A stretch of DNA of 64,000 bases from Comamonadaceae bacterium CG12_big_fil_rev_8_21_14_0_65_59_15 (GCA_002786915.1 PCUV01000116.1:1-64000), one strand, 5' to 3'; counted from the first letter of the stretch, positions 1 to 9,722 are shown. Notes: generated by a model not told the origin, from the sequence alone. Program-made: numbers and translations.

Positions 1-120
1 TGCGTCCTATATAAATCAATGACTTACGATAGACAGCGGGGGTCGAAAGCGCTTATTACGCGAAACTTACGTTAAAGTCCGGTTAACCTGAAAGAACGCC
101 GCCGCCATTTGAAATTTGCC

Positions 121-198
121 CGTCATTGCGAACGTAGTGAAGCAATCCATGACTTCTAAAGACATGGATCGCCACGGTCTGCGGCCTCGCCATGACGG
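121..198. repeat. Family B dispersed palindromic repeat (copy B1)
   Basis: The segment opens with CGTCATTGCGAACG and closes with CTCGCCATGACGG, giving complementary ends, and has an internal GCAATCCATG / CATGGATCGCC pair. The same layout recurs near 24.5, 37.3, 38.1 and 45.1 kb. It lies downstream of the glycosyltransferase gene ending at 241. Positions 1-120 hold no gene or structure I recognise. Confidence 0.7.
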
Positions 199-240
199 CA
201 GGCTTTCATCATCCGGGGCTTTGGCTTGCATTCATGGCAG

Positions 241-2073
241 CTAACGGCTGATGAGCCATTCGCGCCGAAACAGCCAGCGCTGTGGGTACCACAGGTTGGT
301 CAGCGTGATCTCACCACTTTGGTGGCGGCCTTTCACTTCCCAGCGCTGGGCCAGCACGGTGCATTCGGGCAGGCACAGCGGCTGGTTGCCTTCGGCACGG
401 GTTTGTAACCACACCACCGCGTCGTGCGTGGCCAGCAGGCGTTGCAGCTCGGCGGCGTTCTCGGCAACCGGTAAGAATGCGCGCGCGTCGCCGTCGTAGG
501 GTGCCAGGCGGTTGCCAGGCAGCACAAACTCAAAGCGCTCAAACTGGCCGTTAAAACTGCTGGGCACCGCAATGGTTTGATGCTGTACGCGCGCCAGCGT
601 CTCAGTGGGGTAATGGCCTGCACTGCCGTTCAGCGGTGCGGTGGCCAGGCCAAAAATGGCAAACACGGCCAAGGTGGCAGCCAGCGTGCAGGCGCGCGTC
701 CAGACGGCGCGCACCAGTCCTGCGATCACCAGCGCCAGCCCCACCCCAGCCGCACCTTGGGTGAGCGCAAATTGGACCACTGAACTCATGGCCAGGTCGT
801 TCTCGGCCCACGCAATTCGGGCCAGCACGGCCATGAACACGCCACACAGCAGCAGCGACGGCACAAACCAGCCGCGCGCAATGCGTTGCCAATACAGCGC
901 CATCAGCATCGCCAGCGCCGGCATGACCGGTATCAGGTAGCGCGCGGAGCGCTGGCTGGGCAGCATGAACACCAGCAGCCACACGCCCAGCCAGATCAGC
1001 AGCAGCTTTTGGTACGCAGGCAGCGGCGCGTGCTGTGGGGCGTGCTGCGTGGTGTAGCGCCAGCGTTGCCAGGCGGCGCGCGCGCCCGCCAGCATCAACC
1101 CCAGCACCACAAACGCCAGCAACCCGGCGTTTTGCACGTAGCCCAGCGCCAGCGCCCAGATGCTAAAGCCCCCCCCGGCCAAAGCCGTGCGCCAGTAGCC
1201 CACGCTGTTGTTCAGCTTGCCCGCGTTTTCGCCCACCACAAACTCTTGCCACACCGCTGCCGGGTCGGGGTCGAGCACAAACCACAGACCAAACAGGCCC
1301 AGCGCGACTACCGTAGTTAAGCCCACTTGAAAGCTGATGCGCAACACGTCGCGCCAACGCAGCTCTGGTAGCGGCGCCAACTGCGCGCACCACAGCGTGG
1401 CTGCCACTGGCGCGACCAGTGCGAATGACTTGTACGCCAGCCCCAGGCCGATGGCCAAACCCCAGCCGATGTGCGTGCCCCAGCCGGGCCTGTGCGATCT
1501 CAAGGGGTGGGTGGTGCCAGTGCTGGTGGCCTGACGCTGGCTCGCGTCTGAAACCTCGGTAGGTTTGGCAAAGCGCCACAGCAACATCAGCATGGGCAGC
1601 CCGAGCCAGAAGGTTTCTGGCGCGCTGGTCAGGTAGGTGCGCCCAAACCTGAAAGTGCAAAAAAACGCCAAAAACAAACACGCGCCCAGCAGCGCAGTTC
1701 GTATGTCGCGCGTGCCACGGCGCAAAATCAGGCCGACGGCAGCGGCGGTGAGCAGCGTGTAGAGCACGCTGGGCGCGCGCAGCGCGGCCATGCTCCAGTT
1801 GCTACCCCAGCCACCGGCCACCATGGCCTGCCAGAACAGCAGCGGTGGTTTGGTGTTGCGCATGTGGTCCAGTTCAGACACCAGTGGCAACCACTGGCCG
1901 CTGGCGGCGGTCAGGCGGGCAATATGGGTATAGACCAGCTCATCCCCGTTGGTGGGCGCGTATTGGCCGTCCAGCCCCAACAGATACACGCCAACAGCGA
2001 GCAGGCACAGCAACCACCAGGGCCAGGTCGCTGCCGACTTTTGCGTGCTTGAGGGCAAAGACGCTTGGGCCAT
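241..2073 (-). CDS. ArnT/PMT-like membrane glycosyltransferase (GT-C fold)
   Basis: 610-residue integral membrane protein with about a dozen hydrophobic segments. After the first segment the N-terminal loop reads NGDELVYTHIA and continues to MRNTKPPLLFWQ, the acidic loop and KPP signature of ArnT/dolichyl-phosphate-mannose mannosyltransferase-like enzymes, which move a sugar from a polyprenyl phosphate to lipid A or protein at the periplasmic face. The acceptor cannot be read from sequence. It is the last gene of a minus-strand operon, starting 4 nt after the GtrA-like gene and preceded by a GT9 glycosyltransferase. GtrA-like flippases and GT-C enzymes commonly work together, which supports an envelope-modification role. 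Confidence 0.8.
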   Translation of the reverse strand: MAQASLPSSTQKSAATWPWWLLCLLAVGVYLLGLDGQYAPTNGDELVYTHIARLTAASGQWLPLVSELDHMRNTKPPLLFWQAMVAGGWGSNWSMAALRAPSVLYTLLTAAAVGLILRRGTRDIRTALLGACLFLAFFCTFRFGRTYLTSAPETFWLGLPMLMLLWRFAKPTEVSDASQRQATSTGTTHPLRSHRPGWGTHIGWGLAIGLGLAYKSFALVAPVAATLWCAQLAPLPELRWRDVLRISFQVGLTTVVALGLFGLWFVLDPDPAAVWQEFVVGENAGKLNNSVGYWRTALAGGGFSIWALALGYVQNAGLLAFVVLGLMLAGARAAWQRWRYTTQHAPQHAPLPAYQKLLLIWLGVWLLVFMLPSQRSARYLIPVMPALAMLMALYWQRIARGWFVPSLLLCGVFMAVLARIAWAENDLAMSSVVQFALTQGAAGVGLALVIAGLVRAVWTRACTLAATLAVFAIFGLATAPLNGSAGHYPTETLARVQHQTIAVPSSFNGQFERFEFVLPGNRLAPYDGDARAFLPVAENAAELQRLLATHDAVVWLQTRAEGNQPLCLPECTVLAQRWEVKGRHQSGEITLTNLWYPQRWLFRREWLISR

Positions 2074-2076
2074 GGT

Positions 2077-2571
2077 CTATGGGGGCGTGTGCCGTTTGAA
2101 GGTCCAGTGGTCGTTGGCCAGGTAGTTGCTGACGCTGGCCGCCACGATCGCCAGTATGTTGGCGGCGCGGTAGTCCATGATGCCCGTCAGCAACAGGGTC
2201 AATACATATTGCAGCCCGCTACCAAACGCGGTGGCTGTGACGTACTGGCCAAATTCGACGCCCAACAAGCGCAGGCTGATGGGTTGGGGTTCGCCAGCCT
2301 CCAGCGCACGCACCCGGTCCGCCCAGGTCCAGAGCCGGTTCCAGCTAAAGTTGTTCAGCGTGGCCAGCGTGATGGCCAGCGCCAGTGAAAAATAGGGCTT
2401 TTTGGGGCCGGTTTCCAGCGCGCTGAACAGGTATTCATGACCCAGATACAGCACGGCCAAATTCACCACCACGCCGCTGGCGCCGACGATGCCGAATTTG
2501 ATAAACCGGTAGCGCTCGAGCAGCCCCAGGCCCCACAGCGTGGCGCGTTGCACCCGGTACAAAAGGCTCAT
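2077..2571 (-). CDS. GtrA-like small membrane protein
   Basis: About 164 residues with four hydrophobic segments. It starts MSLLYRVQRATLWGL and contains the family-typical KFGIVGASGVVVNLAV near the N-terminus and NYLANDHWTFKR at the C-terminus. GtrA/DPMS-like proteins are thought to flip polyprenyl-linked sugars or anchor glycosyltransferases. The ATG at 2571 is chosen because it overlaps the stop of the upstream GT9 gene as ATGA (2568-2571), a classic coupling arrangement. Longer in-frame starts would run into the GT9 coding region. The ArnT/PMT-like gene follows after 4 nt, so the three genes form an operon. Confidence 0.82.
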   Translation of the reverse strand: MSLLYRVQRATLWGLGLLERYRFIKFGIVGASGVVVNLAVLYLGHEYLFSALETGPKKPYFSLALAITLATLNNFSWNRLWTWADRVRALEAGEPQPISLRLLGVEFGQYVTATAFGSGLQYVLTLLLTGIMDYRAANILAIVAASVSNYLANDHWTFKRHTPP

Positions 2572-3803
2572 GCGCAGGCGTTGGCGAGAGGCGTCTGCAA
2601 GCAGGCCAACGCCTGAGCCAGCACCGGGCCGGGGGCGATGCGTTGCAGGCATTGGTTGTCGCCGTCGCAAAAGGTGTTGCGGTGGTTGTATGCCGACAAG
2701 CACGGTGAACACGCGGCGCCCGACTCAAACACGCTGGCGCGCGGCCCCAGCGGGCCGTACAGGCGGCCGGTTTCAGGACCAAAAAAGACCAGCGAACGAA
2801 TCGGCGTCAGGCTGGCAAAGTGGCCCGGCCCGCCGTCGTTGGTGACCAGCAGGTGGCAGGCATGAAACAGCATCAGCAGCTCGCGGATGCTGCGCGTGTA
2901 GCCGGTCAGGTCTATGCATTGCTCGCTGGCCACCTGTGTGCGCAGGCTTTGCGCCAGCGCCGCGTCGTCGCGCAGGCCGATCAGTCCGACTGCATGGCCG
3001 GCCTGGCACAGGCCACGCGCCAGCGCTGCGTAGTGTTCGGCTGGCCAGGCGCGCACCGGCAACAGGCCGCCACCGGCGTACAGCAACGCCACTTTGCGCC
3101 CGGCAAGCGCCGGGTGATCGCTGACCATCTTTTGCTGATAGGCGTGCAACTCTGCCGCGTCAAAGTCAACCCTCAAACCGGTTTTGGCGGGCAGGGCGCG
3201 AACGGGTGCGGCCTTGTTGCGCGGCATGGAGGCGTCGTCCAGCGCATCCACCAAGGACAAAAATTGCAGCGTGATGTGCTGGTACGGGTTGTACGGAATG
3301 GCGCGGTTGATGTAACTGCCGCGGTACAGGCCCTCTTGCGTGTGCGGGGTAAAGCCCACGCGCAGTGGTGCGCCGCTCAGGTAGCCCAGCAGGCTGCTGA
3401 TGCGCGAAAACAGCTCGCAGTCGATCACCACGTCCAACGGCAGCGCACGCAAGGTGCGGCACACGCGCCAGATGTCGGCCAGCAGCCCCAGGCCTGCGCT
3501 GTCGTCCAGCGCGTGCAAATGCTCTGGCCGGGCCAGCCCCAAAAGGCGCGCCACCTCCTGGTTTTTTTTCAGCTGCAGCACATGGACGGTGGCCGCTGGA
3601 AAGCGTTGGCGCAGGGTGGCAAACATCGGGCCAGCCAGCACGACACTGCCCATTTCTGATAGCAGTATCACCAGGATATGCCTAGGTTGGCGAGGTATTT
3701 TGTCTTGAACCTTGGGGGCAAAAAAGCGTGCCCACAGCGACACCCCAGCGCACAACGCCTGGCCCACCCAGCGGTCAATCCAGCGTTGTGTTTGCAGTTT
3801 CAT
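2568..3803 (-). CDS. Glycosyltransferase family 9 (heptosyltransferase-like)
   Basis: 411 residues. The N-terminal half carries HILVILLSEMGSVVLAGPMF, the GT9 start motif where ADP-heptose:LPS heptosyltransferases begin their Rossmann fold. The C-terminal half carries TNDGGPGHFASLT, the nucleotide-sugar site motif. A cysteine-rich tail (CSPCLSAYNHRNTFC, then DGDNQCLQRI) is characteristic of one GT9 subgroup. Expected role is transfer of a heptose or related sugar in envelope glycan synthesis; substrate unknown. It heads the operon with the GtrA-like and ArnT/PMT-like genes. The metK gene upstream is on the same strand, separated by 66 nt. Confidence 0.8.
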   Translation of the reverse strand: MKLQTQRWIDRWVGQALCAGVSLWARFFAPKVQDKIPRQPRHILVILLSEMGSVVLAGPMFATLRQRFPAATVHVLQLKKNQEVARLLGLARPEHLHALDDSAGLGLLADIWRVCRTLRALPLDVVIDCELFSRISSLLGYLSGAPLRVGFTPHTQEGLYRGSYINRAIPYNPYQHITLQFLSLVDALDDASMPRNKAAPVRALPAKTGLRVDFDAAELHAYQQKMVSDHPALAGRKVALLYAGGGLLPVRAWPAEHYAALARGLCQAGHAVGLIGLRDDAALAQSLRTQVASEQCIDLTGYTRSIRELLMLFHACHLLVTNDGGPGHFASLTPIRSLVFFGPETGRLYGPLGPRASVFESGAACSPCLSAYNHRNTFCDGDNQCLQRIAPGPVLAQALACLQTPLANACA

Positions 3804-3869
3804 GGGTTCTCATTGTCCGGCCTTGGGAGTATCCAGAAGATGCCGCCAGGTCGTCTTGCTGCGCCGAGC

Positions 3870-5051
3870 TTACAGCCCGGCTGCCGCGCGCAGCGCTGCG
3901 GCGCGGTCGGTACGTTCCCAGGTGAACTCGGGCTCGTCGCGGCCAAAGTGGCCGTAGGCTGCCGTCTTTTCGTAGATCGGGCGCAGCAAATCAAGCATCT
4001 GGATGATGCCCTTGGGGCGCAGGTCAAAGTGCTCTTGCACCAGTTTGGCAATTTGGTCGTCAGGAATGACGCCGGTGCCTTCGGTATAGACCGTCACGTT
4101 CATCGGTTTGGCCACGCCAATCGCGTACGCCACTTGCACCTGGCACTGGCGCGCCAGCCCGGCGGCGACCACGTTCTTGGCCACGTAGCGCGTGGCGTAG
4201 GCAGCCGAGCGGTCCACCTTGCTCGGGTCTTTGCCGCTGAAGGCACCACCGCCGTGCGGGCAGGCACCGCCGTAGGTATCGACAATGATCTTGCGCCCGG
4301 TCAGGCCGCAGTCGCCTTGCGGACCACCCACCACAAAGCGGCCGGTGGGGTTGATCAGGTATTTGGTGTCTTTGGTGAGCCACGCTTTGGGCAGCACGGG
4401 CTTGATGATTTCTTCACGCACGGCCTCATAAAACGCGTCGGTCATGCGCTCGCCCAGGCTCATCTCGGGGCTGTGCTGGCTGCTCAAAACCACGGTATCG
4501 ATGCTGTGCGGCTTGCCATCGACATAGCGCAGCGTGACCTGGCTTTTGGCATCCGGGCGCAAAAACGGCAAGCGGCCGTCTTTGCGCAGTTGCGCCTGGC
4601 GTTCCACCAGCCGGTGCGCGTAGTAAATGGGCGCGGGCATCAAATCCGGCGTTTCGTCGCAGGCGTAGCCAAACATCAGGCCCTGGTCGCCGGCACCGGT
4701 ATTGAGGTGGTCGTCCGACGCATGATCCACGCCCTGAGCGATGTCGTTGCTTTGCTTGTCGTAGGCCACCAGCACGGCACAGCCTTTGTAGTCGATGCCG
4801 TAGTCGGTGTTGTCGTAGCCGATGCGTTTAAGCGTATTGCGTGCCACCTGGATGTAGTCCACATTGGCTTGCGTGGTGATTTCACCGGCCAGCACCACCA
4901 GACCGGTGTTGCACAGCGTTTCGGCGGCCACACGGCTGCGCGGATCTTGCGTGAAGATGGCATCCAGAATGGCGTCACTGATCTGGTCCGCCACCTTGTC
5001 GGGGTGGCCTTCAGAGACCGATTCAGAGGTAAAAAGAAAGTCGTTCGCCAT
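3870..5051 (-). CDS. metK: S-adenosylmethionine synthetase
   Basis: Methionine adenosyltransferase, converting methionine and ATP to SAM, phosphate and diphosphate in the cytosol. 393 residues, the usual length. Begins [25 protein letters not shown] is the ATP-binding signature, and [16 protein letters not shown] is the second family signature. The start at 5051 is preferred over an upstream in-frame codon at 5081 because it matches the conserved N-terminus and has an AGGAG about 10 nt upstream. It is divergent from the acyltransferase pair starting at 5245. I compared the 190-bp divergent region with SAM riboswitch patterns and found no convincing match. The cell's methionine synthase with its SAH riboswitch lies at the far end of this window. 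Confidence 0.97.
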   Translation of the reverse strand: MANDFLFTSESVSEGHPDKVADQISDAILDAIFTQDPRSRVAAETLCNTGLVVLAGEITTQANVDYIQVARNTLKRIGYDNTDYGIDYKGCAVLVAYDKQSNDIAQGVDHASDDHLNTGAGDQGLMFGYACDETPDLMPAPIYYAHRLVERQAQLRKDGRLPFLRPDAKSQVTLRYVDGKPHSIDTVVLSSQHSPEMSLGERMTDAFYEAVREEIIKPVLPKAWLTKDTKYLINPTGRFVVGGPQGDCGLTGRKIIVDTYGGACPHGGGAFSGKDPSKVDRSAAYATRYVAKNVVAAGLARQCQVQVAYAIGVAKPMNVTVYTEGTGVIPDDQIAKLVQEHFDLRPKGIIQMLDLLRPIYEKTAAYGHFGRDEPEFTWERTDRAAALRAAAGL

Positions 5052-5244
5052 GGTAAAAAAGCTCCTGTAAAAGTTAAACAACCGGTTTGCGTTGCTTTGG
5101 CTTTAAGGGAGCTTTCAGCGAACGCTTTAGCAGATGTGTCATTCAAATTGACAAGGCACAATGGCGACCGGGTTGGCTGCCACAATACGCGTCGCCCTGC
5201 AAGTAGTTCCGTAACTCAGCGACACGCGTAGTTTATCTCACCTC

Positions 5245-6069
5245 ATGATCACCCTGTTCAAGCTGTTGTCTGGTCTGCCGCTGGGCGTGTTGCACGCGCT
5301 GGGTTGGCTGGGGGGCTGGCTGACGTTTGTACTGTCTGCGGATTACCGTCAGCGCTTGTTGGCCCAGGCGCGCCAGGCCGGGCTGGCGGCGCCAAGCTGG
5401 TTGTCGGCCGTGGGGGCCAGCGGCCAGTTGGTGGCCGAGCTGCCGCGCCTGTGGTTGGGACGACCGGTGCCGGTGCTGTGGGACGGCGTCGAACACGTGC
5501 AGTCGGCGCTCCTGTCACGGCGGGGGGTGCTATTTCTGACGCCACATCTGGGGTGCTTTGAAATCACCGCGCAGGCCTATGCCCAGCGCTTTGGGGCACA
5601 GGCGCCGATGACCGTGCTGTACCGACCGTCGCGCAAAGCCTGGTTGCGTGCACTGGTCGGGCCAGCGCGCCAGCGCCCGGGCCTGACCAGTGCGCCAACC
5701 ACGCTGTCTGGCGTCAAGCAGATGATCAAGGCGCTCAAGCAGGGTGAGTCGGTCGGCTTATTGCCCGACCAGGTGCCGCCGCTGGGCATGGGCCTGTGGG
5801 CGCCGTTTTTTGGCCGTGACGCCTACACCATGACGCTGTCGGTACGGCTGGTGCAGCAGACTGGTGCTGCGGTGTTGCTGGCCTGGGGTGAACGACTGTC
5901 TTGGGGGCGCGGCTATTGCGTGCATGTGGTGCCGTTGCCCAACCCGTTGTCGGCTGATCTGCCCAGCGCCGTGGCAGACATCAACCAGGCCATGGAAACC
6001 CTGGTGCGCCAGTGCCCCGGGCAGTACTTGTGGGGTTATGCGCGCTACAAGCAGCCGCGTGAAAGCTAA
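5245..6069 (+). CDS. LpxL/HtrB-type lysophospholipid (lipid A) acyltransferase
   Basis: 274 residues with an N-terminal hydrophobic segment. FLTPHLGCFE contains the HX4E catalytic motif (His-x4-Glu), and YRPSRK plus LLPDQVPP are further motifs of lipid A biosynthesis acyltransferases, which add a secondary acyl chain to Kdo2-lipid A at the inner membrane. Start ATG at 5245, 193 nt from the divergent metK. The paralogue at 6106 follows after a 36-nt gap, so the two are probably co-transcribed. Which acyl position each serves cannot be decided from sequence. Confidence 0.85.
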   Translation: MITLFKLLSGLPLGVLHALGWLGGWLTFVLSADYRQRLLAQARQAGLAAPSWLSAVGASGQLVAELPRLWLGRPVPVLWDGVEHVQSALLSRRGVLFLTPHLGCFEITAQAYAQRFGAQAPMTVLYRPSRKAWLRALVGPARQRPGLTSAPTTLSGVKQMIKALKQGESVGLLPDQVPPLGMGLWAPFFGRDAYTMTLSVRLVQQTGAAVLLAWGERLSWGRGYCVHVVPLPNPLSADLPSAVADINQAMETLVRQCPGQYLWGYARYKQPRES

Positions 6070-6105
6070 GTTGATGCCGTACCGCACCCTTTTGGCAGAC
6101 CCGCG

Positions 6106-6981
6106 ATGCTGAGTCAGATCAGTTTGCTGCTGATGCGCGCCTTGAGCTATCTGCCGCTGCGCTGGGGGCGTGCGCTGGGTGCCCTGCTGGGCTGGTTTTT
6201 GTACGCACTGGTGGGGTCACGTCGGCGCGTGGTACAGACCAACTTGAGTTTGTGTTTCCCGGCGCTGACGCAGGTGCAGCGTACCGCACTGACGCGGCGC
6301 GTGTTTGTTCGTTTTGCCCAGGCTTGGCTTGACCGGGGCTGGTTGTGGCATGGCGCACCCAAGCTGGTGCGCCAGCGGTTGGTGCTGGCTGGAGCGGTCC
6401 ATGAGCTGGAAGGCAGCGGTTCGGTGGTCATTTTTGCGCCGCATTTTGTCGGTCTCGACGCTGGCTGGACGGCTCTGACACAGCAACTGGCACGGCACTT
6501 CACGACCATCTATACCGACCAGTCCAACCCGGTGATGGACGCCTGGATTTTGCGTGGCCGACAGCGTTTTGGGGCGCCCGAGCTGTTTGGTCGTCTGGCC
6601 GGTGTCAAACAGATCGTTGCTGGCTTGCGAGCGGGCGATGCGCTGTACCTGTTGCCCGACATGAATTTTGGTCCGCACGAATCGGTATTTGTACCGTTTT
6701 ACGGCGTGTCGGCAGCTACCGTGCCCAGCCTGTCACGCTTTGCCCGACTGGGCCGCGCCAAAGTGGTGCCGGTGATTACCCGCATGACCGATTCAGGCTA
6801 CACGGTGCAAGTGCTGCCCGCCTGGGCGGATTTTCCGACAGCTGATCCGCTAGCCGATACGGCGCGCATGAACGCCTGCCTGCAAACCTATATTGATGCC
6901 ATGCCGGAGCAGTATTACTGGGTGCATAAACGCTTCAAGGATCGCCCGGCAGGCCAGCCCGCGGTGTATGAGGAAACCTGA
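6106..6981 (+). CDS. Second LpxL/LpxM-type lipid A acyltransferase
   Basis: 291 residues, same family as the upstream gene. N-terminal membrane segment, then VVIFAPHFVGLDAGW with the HX4D motif (His-x4-Asp), YTDQSNP and LLPDMNFGPHES. Its sequence resembles true lauroyl/myristoyl transferases more than the first gene does. Start ATG 6106 follows the upstream stop by 36 nt. Downstream it converges on engB across a 58-bp gap filled by a family A palindrome (6995-7034), which could act as a two-way terminator. Confidence 0.87.
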   Translation: MLSQISLLLMRALSYLPLRWGRALGALLGWFLYALVGSRRRVVQTNLSLCFPALTQVQRTALTRRVFVRFAQAWLDRGWLWHGAPKLVRQRLVLAGAVHELEGSGSVVIFAPHFVGLDAGWTALTQQLARHFTTIYTDQSNPVMDAWILRGRQRFGAPELFGRLAGVKQIVAGLRAGDALYLLPDMNFGPHESVFVPFYGVSAATVPSLSRFARLGRAKVVPVITRMTDSGYTVQVLPAWADFPTADPLADTARMNACLQTYIDAMPEQYYWVHKRFKDRPAGQPAVYEET

Positions 6982-6994
6982 AAACTGTGATAAC

Positions 6995-7034
6995 TGGGGT
7001 CAGACCACTCGCGTAGCGACGTGCTCTGACCCCA
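6995..7034. repeat. Family A REP-like palindrome (copy A1)
   Basis: TGGGGTCAGA (6995-7004) and its exact complement TCTGACCCCA (7025-7034) flank a 20-nt spacer. The spacer CACTCGCGTAGCGACGTGC is nearly identical to the one at 32.4 kb. It occupies most of the 58-bp convergent gap between the acyltransferase and engB genes. Confidence 0.85.
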
Positions 7035-7039
7035 TCTAA

Positions 7040-7732
7040 TTAATTAGATATAGCAGATCGGCCATGCGCCCAGTCCCACAGCAGCGTGGCCACATCCTCA
7101 AGACCGGTGCGTTTGGTGGCTGAAAACAGGCGCACCTCGCCACCCCCTGCGTTAAGTTTCATGACAGCTAGCGCCTTGCTTTGCTCGGCGCGAGTGAGCT
7201 TGTCGGCCTTGGTCAGAATTACCAAAAACTTCAGGCCTTGTTCCACGCGGGGGCGCAGCACGTTGAGCAAAATCTCGTCGAGCTCGGTCAGACCATGGCG
7301 CGGGTCGCACATCAGTACCACCGCCTGTAGGTTGGGGCGCGTCACCAGGTAGTTGGCCATGACCTGCTGCCAGCGCAGCTTGTCTTGCAGCGGCACCGCC
7401 GCGTAACCGTAGCCCGGTAAATCGGCAAGCACGGCGTCTGTTGCGCCCTGCTTGCCAAGAGCGAACAAGTTGATGTGTTGCGTGCGTCCCGGCTTTTTGG
7501 AGGCAAAGGCCAGTTGCTTTTGCTGCGTCAGGGTGTTGATGCAGGTGGATTTGCCGGCGTTGGAACGCCCGACAAAAGCGATTTCTGGTACCTCCAATGG
7601 GGGCAAAAACTGTAGCTGAGGTGCCGTTGTAAGGAACCGAGCGGTGTGCAGCCAACCCAGCGCAACGACAGGCGTGACCGGCGTGGCGGGTGGGGTGGCT
7701 GAGGTGCTGGCGGCGTCTGGGGTGATGGTCAT
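7040..7732 (-). CDS. engB: Ribosome-biogenesis GTPase EngB/YihA
   Basis: About 230 residues with the G motifs of EngB: G1 GRSNAGKST, G2 around KPGRTQ, G3 DLPGYGYA and G4 TKAD. The last motif region is LFSATKRTG. The protein is a cytosolic GTPase needed for 50S subunit assembly. Two ATG starts are possible, 7759 (MHHLSDTY) and 7732 (MTITPDAA); neither has a strong Shine-Dalgarno sequence, and I list the shorter because the first nine residues do not look like the family. It is divergent from the cytochrome c gene at 7805. Confidence 0.93.
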   Translation of the reverse strand: MTITPDAASTSATPPATPVTPVVALGWLHTARFLTTAPQLQFLPPLEVPEIAFVGRSNAGKSTCINTLTQQKQLAFASKKPGRTQHINLFALGKQGATDAVLADLPGYGYAAVPLQDKLRWQQVMANYLVTRPNLQAVVLMCDPRHGLTELDEILLNVLRPRVEQGLKFLVILTKADKLTRAEQSKALAVMKLNAGGGEVRLFSATKRTGLEDVATLLWDWAHGRSAISN

Positions 7733-7804
7733 GAAGTAAGTGTCTGATAAGTGATGCATTGTAGAATCCGTCAGTTTTGCAACCTCGGTAAGACCTTACA
7801 GACC

Positions 7805-8434
7805 ATGAAGATTTTCCCCTCGATGATCATCGCTGCAGCCCTATCGGCAACTGTCTTGGGCGTAGGCGCGCAGCAAGCTGTTGCTGCGGCCGTGAAACCT
7901 GATCTAGCCAAAGGCGAAGCCAGTTTTGGCGCTGTGTGCATCGCTTGCCACGGGCCAGAAGGTAATTCGGTGATTCCGGTCAACCCCAAGTTGGCGCAAC
8001 AGCATCCGCAGTACATCATCAAGCAGCTCATCGAGTTCAAGGCCGGCAAGCGTGAAAACGCGGTCATGAACGGCATGGCCGCACCGCTGAGCGACGCCGA
8101 TATGGTCAATATTGCCTATTGGGTCAGCAGCAAAAAGGCTGCCCCCGGTGCGGCCAAGGACAAAGACCTGGTGTTGCTGGGCGAAAAAATTTACCGCGGC
8201 GGCATTGCAGACCGTCAGATTCCGGCGTGCGCGGGCTGCCACAGCCCCAACGGTGCGGGCATTCCGGCGCAGTATCCGCGCTTGAGCGGTCAACACGCCG
8301 ACTATGCCATAGCGCAGTTGACGGCGTTCCGTGACGGTGTGCGTAAAAACAGCGTGCAGATGACGCAAGTGGCGGCCAAACTCAACGACCGTGAAATTCG
8401 TGCCGTGGCTGATTACATTGCCGGGCTGCGTTAA
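7805..8434 (+). CDS. Di-heme cytochrome c (c4-like)
   Basis: 209 residues with a cleavable signal peptide (MKIFPSMIIAAALSATVLG, then alanine-rich to AVAA). Two c-type heme motifs are visible, CIACH and CAGCH, one in each half of the protein, each followed by a Met-containing region (ENAVMNGMAAPL and KNSVQMTQVA) that could give His/Met ligation. This is the cytochrome c4/c553 layout, a periplasmic electron carrier to terminal oxidases or reductases. ATG 7805 is chosen over an in-frame start at 7751 because it begins the signal peptide. It is followed by two hairpins at 8449-8511. Confidence 0.87.
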   Translation: MKIFPSMIIAAALSATVLGVGAQQAVAAAVKPDLAKGEASFGAVCIACHGPEGNSVIPVNPKLAQQHPQYIIKQLIEFKAGKRENAVMNGMAAPLSDADMVNIAYWVSSKKAAPGAAKDKDLVLLGEKIYRGGIADRQIPACAGCHSPNGAGIPAQYPRLSGQHADYAIAQLTAFRDGVRKNSVQMTQVAAKLNDREIRAVADYIAGLR

Positions 8435-8448
8435 TTAAGGCAAAAAGG

Positions 8449-8511
8449 CAGATCCTTGGATCTGTCCTGCATGGATTCTGATGGGCGGGGTGTGTTGAGC
8501 ACCCCGCCCAT
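8449..8511 (+). terminator. Tandem hairpins after the cytochrome c gene
   Basis: A 7-bp hairpin (CAGATCC, TT, GGATCTG, 8449-8464) is followed by a perfect 12-bp stem, ATGGGCGGGGTG at 8481-8492 and CACCCCGCCCAT at 8500-8511, with a 7-nt loop. No long T run follows, so termination strength is uncertain; transcript-end stabilisation is the alternative. Confidence 0.65.
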
Positions 8512-8711
8512 GTCATTTCTGCGCCGCTGCGCGGGATATTGCCGAGCCGCACGCAAAATTCTGTAAGAACGTCTATGCTCAACCGACAAAAGACAGTTCC
8601 TTGCCAAGGCCCCCTCATGATGGATGAGATTTCCTCTGCACGCGTTGCGGCTCTTGGCTGGGGGGGCACGCGCACTTTACAACCTGTTATTTCTTTTCGA
8701 AGGACTTGCAT

Positions 8712-9710
8712 ATGCTGATTCACTCTTCGACCAGCGGATTCATCCACACCAGCCCCAGCGAGATCACCCCAGAGCCGGTCTATCGTGCGCGTCGCGACCT
8801 GATGCGCGCCATGACGGGCCTAGCGGGCGCTGCGGCGCTGGCGGGTTGGACTGATCGCGTGGCATTTGCACAATCTGCGGCACCGGCTGGCGCCAGGCGT
8901 TTGAGCGGCTTGGTGCGTTCCAACGTGCCGGGTGCTTTGAGCATGGACAAACCGACCGATGTGAAAGACGCCACCAGCTACAACAATTTCTATGAATTCG
9001 GTACCGACAAGGCCGACCCGGCGCGCAACGCTGGCGCGCTCAAAACCCACCCCTGGACGGTGGAGGTCGATGGCCTGGTGGCCAAGCCCGGCCGCTTTGC
9101 GGTGGAAGATTTGCTGAAATTCAGCGCGCTGGAAGAGCGCATTTACCGCTTGCGTTGTGTAGAGGGCTGGTCGATGGTGATTCCGTGGGTGGGTTATTCG
9201 CTGTCGCAACTGATTGGGCGCGTGCAGCCGCTGGGCAGCGCCAAGTATGTCGAATTTGTCACGCTGGCCGACCCGGTAACGATGCCCGGTGTGCGCTCGC
9301 GCGTGCTGGATTGGCCCTATGTGGAAGGCCTGCGGCTGGACGAAGCGCTGCATCCGCTGACGTTGCTCGCCTTTGGCATGTACGGCGCGGTGTTGCCGAA
9401 CCAGAATGGTGCGCCGCTGCGCTTGGTGGTGCCGTGGAAGTATGGCTTTAAAAGCAGCAAGAGCCTGGTGCGCATCCGTTTTACTGACAAGCAGCCGCAG
9501 ACCGCTTGGAACAAGGCCGCAGCGCTTGAATATGGGTTTTATTCCAACGTCAATCCCAATGTGGATCACCCGCGCTGGAGCCAGGCCACCGAGCGGCGCA
9601 TCGGCGAAGACGGACTGTTTGCAAAAAAGCGCAAAACCCTGATGTTCAACGGCTATGAGGCGCAGGTGGGGCAGCTTTACGCCGGTATGGATTTGCAAAA
9701 GTTTTTCTAA
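8712..9710 (+). CDS. msrP: Protein-methionine-sulfoxide reductase, molybdenum subunit MsrP (YedY)
   Basis: 332 residues. Periplasmic molybdopterin enzyme that repairs oxidised methionines in envelope proteins, with electrons from MsrQ. A twin-arginine leader is visible ([20 protein letters not shown]), as expected for folded-cofactor export. [15 protein letters not shown] holds the molybdenum-ligand cysteine. The sulfite-oxidase-fold core continues with [11 protein letters not shown] and [14 protein letters not shown] 8712 has a GAAGGA just upstream, better than an in-frame TTG at 8706. MsrQ follows after 12 nt as an operon. Confidence 0.95.
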   Translation: MLIHSSTSGFIHTSPSEITPEPVYRARRDLMRAMTGLAGAAALAGWTDRVAFAQSAAPAGARRLSGLVRSNVPGALSMDKPTDVKDATSYNNFYEFGTDKADPARNAGALKTHPWTVEVDGLVAKPGRFAVEDLLKFSALEERIYRLRCVEGWSMVIPWVGYSLSQLIGRVQPLGSAKYVEFVTLADPVTMPGVRSRVLDWPYVEGLRLDEALHPLTLLAFGMYGAVLPNQNGAPLRLVVPWKYGFKSSKSLVRIRFTDKQPQTAWNKAAALEYGFYSNVNPNVDHPRWSQATERRIGEDGLFAKKRKTLMFNGYEAQVGQLYAGMDLQKFF

Positions 9711-9722
9711 ATCTGGTGCACC

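Noticed and set aside
3678..5231. Long plus-strand open frame opposite metK (517 codons)
   Set aside because: It is antisense to a well-conserved gene, its translation shows no family motifs, and such shadows are expected in G+C-rich DNA. The same applies to long antisense frames at 57640-58866 (metH), 24412-25551 (HAO-like) and 41578-43017 (arginase/kce).
5052..5244. SAM riboswitch upstream of metK
   Set aside because: I found short hairpin-like pieces but not the conserved core of SAM-I, SAM-II, SAM-III or SAM-IV. A covariance-model scan would be decisive.
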